A stretch of DNA of 64,000 nucleotides, from contig NC_135787.1 of assembly GCF_051106095.1 (NCBI RefSeq), positions 176,263,501 through 176,327,500 on the forward strand. The letters are read 5' to 3'. The notes under the pieces were generated by a model. That model ran no database searches. It saw nothing but the letters and a program-made list of their open reading frames with translations, and had not been told where the DNA came from. Both the position numbers and the translations under genes were made by a program. Origin of the DNA: Pogona vitticeps (Eukaryota > Chordata > Lepidosauria > Squamata > Agamidae). Shown here piece by piece: positions 60,578 through 64,000 of the stretch; position 1 is the stretch's first letter; the number at the start of each line of letters is the position of its first letter.

Positions 60578-60655
60578 TCATTTGTCATTTGGGGGCTTCT
60601 TCCTAGCTTCCACATCTTTCTTGATTTCTTCAAACTTTCTTGCAATGTTTGGAAC
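60578..60655 (-). CDS. STMP1: STMP1 last coding exon (25 codons plus TGA)
   Basis: Minus strand, acceptor TTCTTCATAG. Encodes VPNIARKFEEIKKDVEARKK then PPNDK and stop. This is the charged helical tail after the membrane segment, one or two residues longer than in human. Confidence 0.93.
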   Translation of the reverse strand, partial: VPNIARKFEEIKKDVEARKKPPNDK

Positions 60656-62572
60656 CTATGAAGAAAGTGGAACAGAAGATTACATTTTTTTTTTTTTTTT
60701 AGGATTATGGAATTCATAGTTGAAACTGCTTGAGTTCAACACGCTTATTTATTATTATTAGTTTTTATTAGACTTCTACCCTGCCCATCTAGACCAAAGG
60801 TCTACTTTGGGTGGCATTACAAATTTTTAAAAGTTAGACCAATAAACATACGCTCCAAGATGGTAAAAATGTAGAATTTAAGCCTGCCGAAATAGCCAGG
60901 TCTTAACTTTACTCCTGAAGATACCCAGAGAGGGAGCCAGGTGGATCCCCATGGGCAAGTTGTTCCAGAAGTGCGGGGCCGCTGGCGAGAAGGACCAATT
61001 CCTTGTTCTTTCCTTCCAGACCTCCCTCAGCATTAGGCCCCTCAGCCGCCCAGCCTGGCTGAAATGAGTGACTCTGGCAGAACTGGGTGGGAGGAGGTGC
61101 TCTGCCAGATATCAAGGTCCTAAACCATTTAGGACTTTATATGTCACCGTTAGGACTTTGAAATCAACACTGAAGCAAATGGGCAGCCAATGCAAGGCAG
61201 CCAGAGTGGGGAAAATATGGTGGTATCTTTTTACCCCGTAAGAAGTCTTGCCGCCATATTCTGCACCATCTGGAGTTTCCACGTTAGTCTCAAAGGCAGC
61301 CCCACATAGAGTGCATTGCAGTAGTCTAATCTCGAGACTGCAAGTGCATGGTGGTGAGCATCCCCACATCAAGATAGAGACACAGCTGGGCAATCCACCA
61401 AAGATGGAAGTGTGCAGAATGGACCACTGACACCACCTGAGTTTCCATGGTGAATGCAAGGTCCAGATGTACACCCAAGCTGCGAACCTCACTCTTGGCG
61501 ATAAGAGTCACCCCGCCCAAAAGAAAGGGAGTTTCCCAAACCACTGATGTCTGGGACACCCACCCAAAGGACCTCTGTCTTGCCCATGTTCAGCCTCAGT
61601 CCATTCTCCTGCATCCATTGCTGAACAGCCTCCAGGCAGTGCTCAAAGGATGAAACAGCATCCACTGTTGTTGGAAAAAAGATGTATTGCTGAGTATCAT
61701 CAGCATACTGATGACATGAAGCCCCACATCCCCTGATGACCCCTCCCAGCAGCCTGATATAGATGTTAAACAGCATTGAGGCTCCACGGGGCCGGAAATC
61801 TCTCTACAATCTGTAGTCTCTGGGGATGGTCCTCCAAGAAGGAACTGAGCCAGGCAAGAGCCAGGCCACTGATTCCCAACTCGGAGAGCCTCCCCAGGAG
61901 GTTACTGTGGTCAATGGTATCAAAGGTGGCTGAGATATCAAGGAGGGCCAGCAGAGACATTTTGTCCCCATTGGCCGCCCTCTATAAGTCATCATGATGT
62001 CAGCTTACACATACCACCTGGAGTGACCATTAGTCTGATGGGGGGATTTACACGTTTTTATTAAAAAATAAATAAATATAATTCCACATTTCCAACACAT
62101 GAAAAGTCCCACTTCCCATTTGTTTAGTAACTACAAAATGTGTTCACTTTGCGAAAATAGGTTTGCAATCCAAGTACAGTGGACCCTCTACTTAAGGAAT
62201 TAATCCGTATTGGAATGGTGGCTGCAAGTCGAAAAGTCTGTAAGTCGAATCTCCATTGACCTACAATGCACTGAAAACCGATTAATCCCATAACCAGTGG
62301 TTTTTATTCTATTTTTATTCCATTTTGGTTTTTTTCTGGTCTGTAAGTCGATTCTCTGGCTGCAAGTCGAATCTAAATTTTGCAGCCACAGAAGTCTGTA
62401 ACTCGAAAAGTCTGTAAGTTGAGCCGTCTGTAAGTCAAGGGTCCACTGTAAACTGACTTACACAAAGACAATGTCAATACAATGTCCACAGCAGCAAAAC
62501 ATTAAAAAAAATACTCACATCATAGTTCTGAGCCAGATACACCCCAAATACATTACCAAGTACAAAGCCAAC
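60578..62572 (-). CDS. STMP1: STMP1, short transmembrane mitochondrial protein 1 (last two coding exons)
   Basis: Micropeptide of the inner mitochondrial membrane; published work links it to respiratory-chain function, mitochondrial fission and inflammasome activation. Two minus-strand exons with correct GT-AG junctions and matching phase give VGFVLGNVFGVYLAQNYD, then VPNIARKFEEIKKDVEARKK and PPNDK. Human STMP1 (47 aa, from memory) reads LGFTLGNVVGMYLAQNYD, then IPNLAKKLEEIKKDLDAKKK and PPSA, so order, length and the exon break after NYD all agree. The N-terminal five or so residues (MLQFL in human) must come from exon 1, which I do not find before 64000. The gene converges on SLC13A4, as at human 7q33. 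Confidence 0.93.
60744..61998 (-). mobile_element. L2-clade LINE, 5'-truncated and broken
   Basis: Minus-strand reverse-transcriptase pieces in order: LLALLDISATFDTIDHSNLL, LFNIYIRLLGGVIRGCG, CHQYADDTQQYIFF (the YADD active site), MQENGLRLNMGKTEVLWVG, SEVRSLGVHLDLAFTMETQV. They fall in several frames, so it is dead. The 3' end is the GCCxCCxAGAGT-type tail near 60780-60815. Confidence 0.9.
62177..62448 (+). mobile_element. pogo/Tigger-like MITE (CAGTGGACCCT family)
   Basis: 272 bp, TA-flanked, ends CAGTGGACCCTCTACTTA and AAGTCAAGGGTCCACTG; opposite orientation to 42566. It lies 70 nt from the STMP1 exon, within its last intron. Confidence 0.88.
62519..62572 (-). CDS. STMP1: STMP1 middle coding exon (18 codons)
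   Basis: 54 nt read on the minus strand between acceptor TTCCTTAG and donor GTGAGT, phase 0 at both ends. Encodes the glycine-containing transmembrane helix VGFVLGNVFGVYLAQNYD. The YLAQNYD end is the most conserved piece of this protein. Confidence 0.93.
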
Positions 62573-62969
62573 CTAAGGAAGGGAAAAAAATAATTAGACA
62601 AGAAAGATTACATTTTCCCCTCTCTTTCCCCACTAGAAGATGCACTTCTGAAATATAATTTCTTTTCCACCAGATCTCTTAAAAATAGTATTTTTGCAAG
62701 TTTCAAAACAAACCTGATTCTAATTAGATTGTTTGTCTTGTTCTCTGCCAGCCTCTTTGCCAAATGGTTTCCCGTAATGCTGACGTTTCCTACCATGTAA
62801 CCTATATACAAATAATGAATTCCTGCAACCACTGTCTTCAGTTTAAATGAAAAACAGGATTTTTGCAAATTACCAACACTTCTTTTAATTTGAAACCATG
62901 TCCGTTTCAAGCTTGGGGAAGACCTCCAGGAACTTGCCTGTGGCATCTGAGCATCTCTGCTTTCGGAAT

Positions 62970-63110
62970 AGCACCATTACTCTTTGGTAGAGCACATGCC
63001 TTCTAGACTGAAGGTTCCAGATTCAAATTCTGATACCCCTTGATAGACCTAGAGAAAGAATTCCACCTGGAACTATGGAATACGACTGTGAGCAATAATC
63101 AGACCCAGGC
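62970..63110 (+). mobile_element. tRNA-derived SINE (GTAGAGCACATG type)
   Basis: GGTAGAGCACATGCCTTCTA followed by GAAGGTTCCAGATTCAAATT. Confidence 0.6.
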
Positions 63111-63166
63111 TCCATTCTAGCCCAAGAGGGTCTACTCTTGACTCCATGCATATCCCTTTAATAGTA

Positions 63167-63657
63167 ATCATGTGCTGTCAAGTCAATTCAGATTTATAAT
63201 AATAATAATAATATAATTTATTGTCATTGTAAGTATATACACAGTATACCATACAACGAAATTCACAGACACCCAGAGACCAGACACATGCACACACATA
63301 ACATTCCCCAAACACTCCCCACCCATTAGAAGTCCCCCACTAAAAATACAAACATCTACACCTCAGGCCTTTGGCAAGCCTTTCAGGGTTTTCCAGGTAA
63401 AGAATACAGAAGTGGTTTACCCTTCCTTTTTTTCTGGAGGCTCCCAAGAACAGTGCAGCTTGCCCAAGGTCACACAGGCTGGCTCTTCTCCCAGGAGAAT
63501 TACATTTTTATCATGTATGTAAGCCATCCAGAGTAGACTTTTAGGGGGGGTGGGGTAAAAATCTAATAAAAGTCAAGTAAGGAGGTCCAGTGGGGAATCA
63601 AACTCCTAACCTTTGGCTTTGTAGCCAGATATGTAAACCACTGAGCTGTCCAGCCAG
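63167..63657 (-). mobile_element. tRNA-derived SINE interrupted twice
   Basis: Family segments at 63167-63196, 63363-63495 and 63578-63657 are split by a foreign block (63197-63362, containing TTTATTGTCATTGTAAG and ACAACGAAATTC) and by an L2-type tail on + (63496-63577, GTAAGCCATCCAGAGTAGAC). Confidence 0.75.
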
Positions 63658-64000
63658 CTGCACATAATATCCCTTTAACCAGAAGAATGTAACAATTTCC
63701 ATTCATCTCTTTTCCCAAATCCAAGTTTCTCAAGCTAGGATTTTTCGTTTATTTTTTTGGGATAATAAAACGAGTCCTAAAATTTTGTGGTTTCCAAAAA
63801 GGGGCAAAAAAATATTTCAGTGCCTGCGGTTCATAGCTTTCCCACATGCGGATCTATTCTTTGGCTGCAAAACAAGCTGCATGTTTTAGGGACAATGGAG
63901 AATAGGGACATATGGGCCGTAAAGTTCCAGTTGTTTTAAAAATGGGACAATCAAATGTCCAGTAGTTGCTTTAAAAAAAAACTGGAAATAGTGTTCCAGG

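Larger units (their letters stand above)
60656..62518 (-). other. STMP1 last intron (1.9 kb)
   Basis: Almost wholly mobile-element sequence: an L2 LINE fragment in the same (minus) orientation as the gene (60744-61998) and a MITE (62177-62448). Confidence 0.85.
62573..64000 (-). other. STMP1 upstream intron (partial)
   Basis: No exon starting MLQF and no CpG-rich promoter is visible here. It holds a tRNA-type SINE (62970-63110) and a doubly interrupted SINE (63167-63657); 63660-64000 shows nothing recognisable. Confidence 0.7.

Noticed and set aside
62608-62946. 112-codon minus-strand frame as the first exon of STMP1
   Set aside because: It contains no MLQF-like start, has no splice donor in the right phase, and its GNVS-like stretch is chance.

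Overview
This is vertebrate nuclear DNA, most likely from a squamate reptile (lizard or snake). Genes are split into short GT-AG exons separated by long AT-rich introns. The repeats include Sauria-type SINEs (tRNA-like head, Bov-B-like tail ending in ACCTTT repeats), L2 and CR1 LINEs, Penelope-like fragments, and several hAT and pogo/Tigger-like MITE families. Sauria SINEs are what point to Squamata; the species cannot be told from the sequence.

Two host genes are present, in tail-to-tail (convergent) arrangement. SLC13A4 (sodium-coupled sulfate transporter, NaS2) is complete on the + strand: 16 coding exons from 3069 to 52082 give a 633-residue protein in one unbroken frame, followed by a 3'UTR with a good poly(A) signal at 52807. 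On the - strand the last two coding exons of STMP1, a mitochondrial membrane micropeptide of under 50 residues, lie at 60578-60655 and 62519-62572. Its first coding exon must lie beyond the right edge. The same convergent pair is known at human 7q33, so the synteny supports both calls.

Layout: 1-3068 upstream flank with SINEs and a compound tetranucleotide repeat; 3069-52082 SLC13A4, whose introns hold most of the window's repeats; 52083 to about 52830 its 3'UTR; about 52830-60092 intergenic, dense in SINEs and nested MITEs; about 60093-64000 the 3' part of STMP1, whose last intron is mostly an L2 LINE and a MITE.

No gene cluster, CRISPR array or RNA gene was found. The most interesting points are: the STMP1 micropeptide, which is too small and split to appear as a long ORF; two hAT MITEs sitting side by side with three copies of the same 8-bp target; nested MITEs at 58.4-59.3 kb; Penelope-like copies carrying a hammerhead-ribozyme-like core; and repeats lying within about 15-55 bp of the splice sites of SLC13A4 exons 4, 6 and 14.
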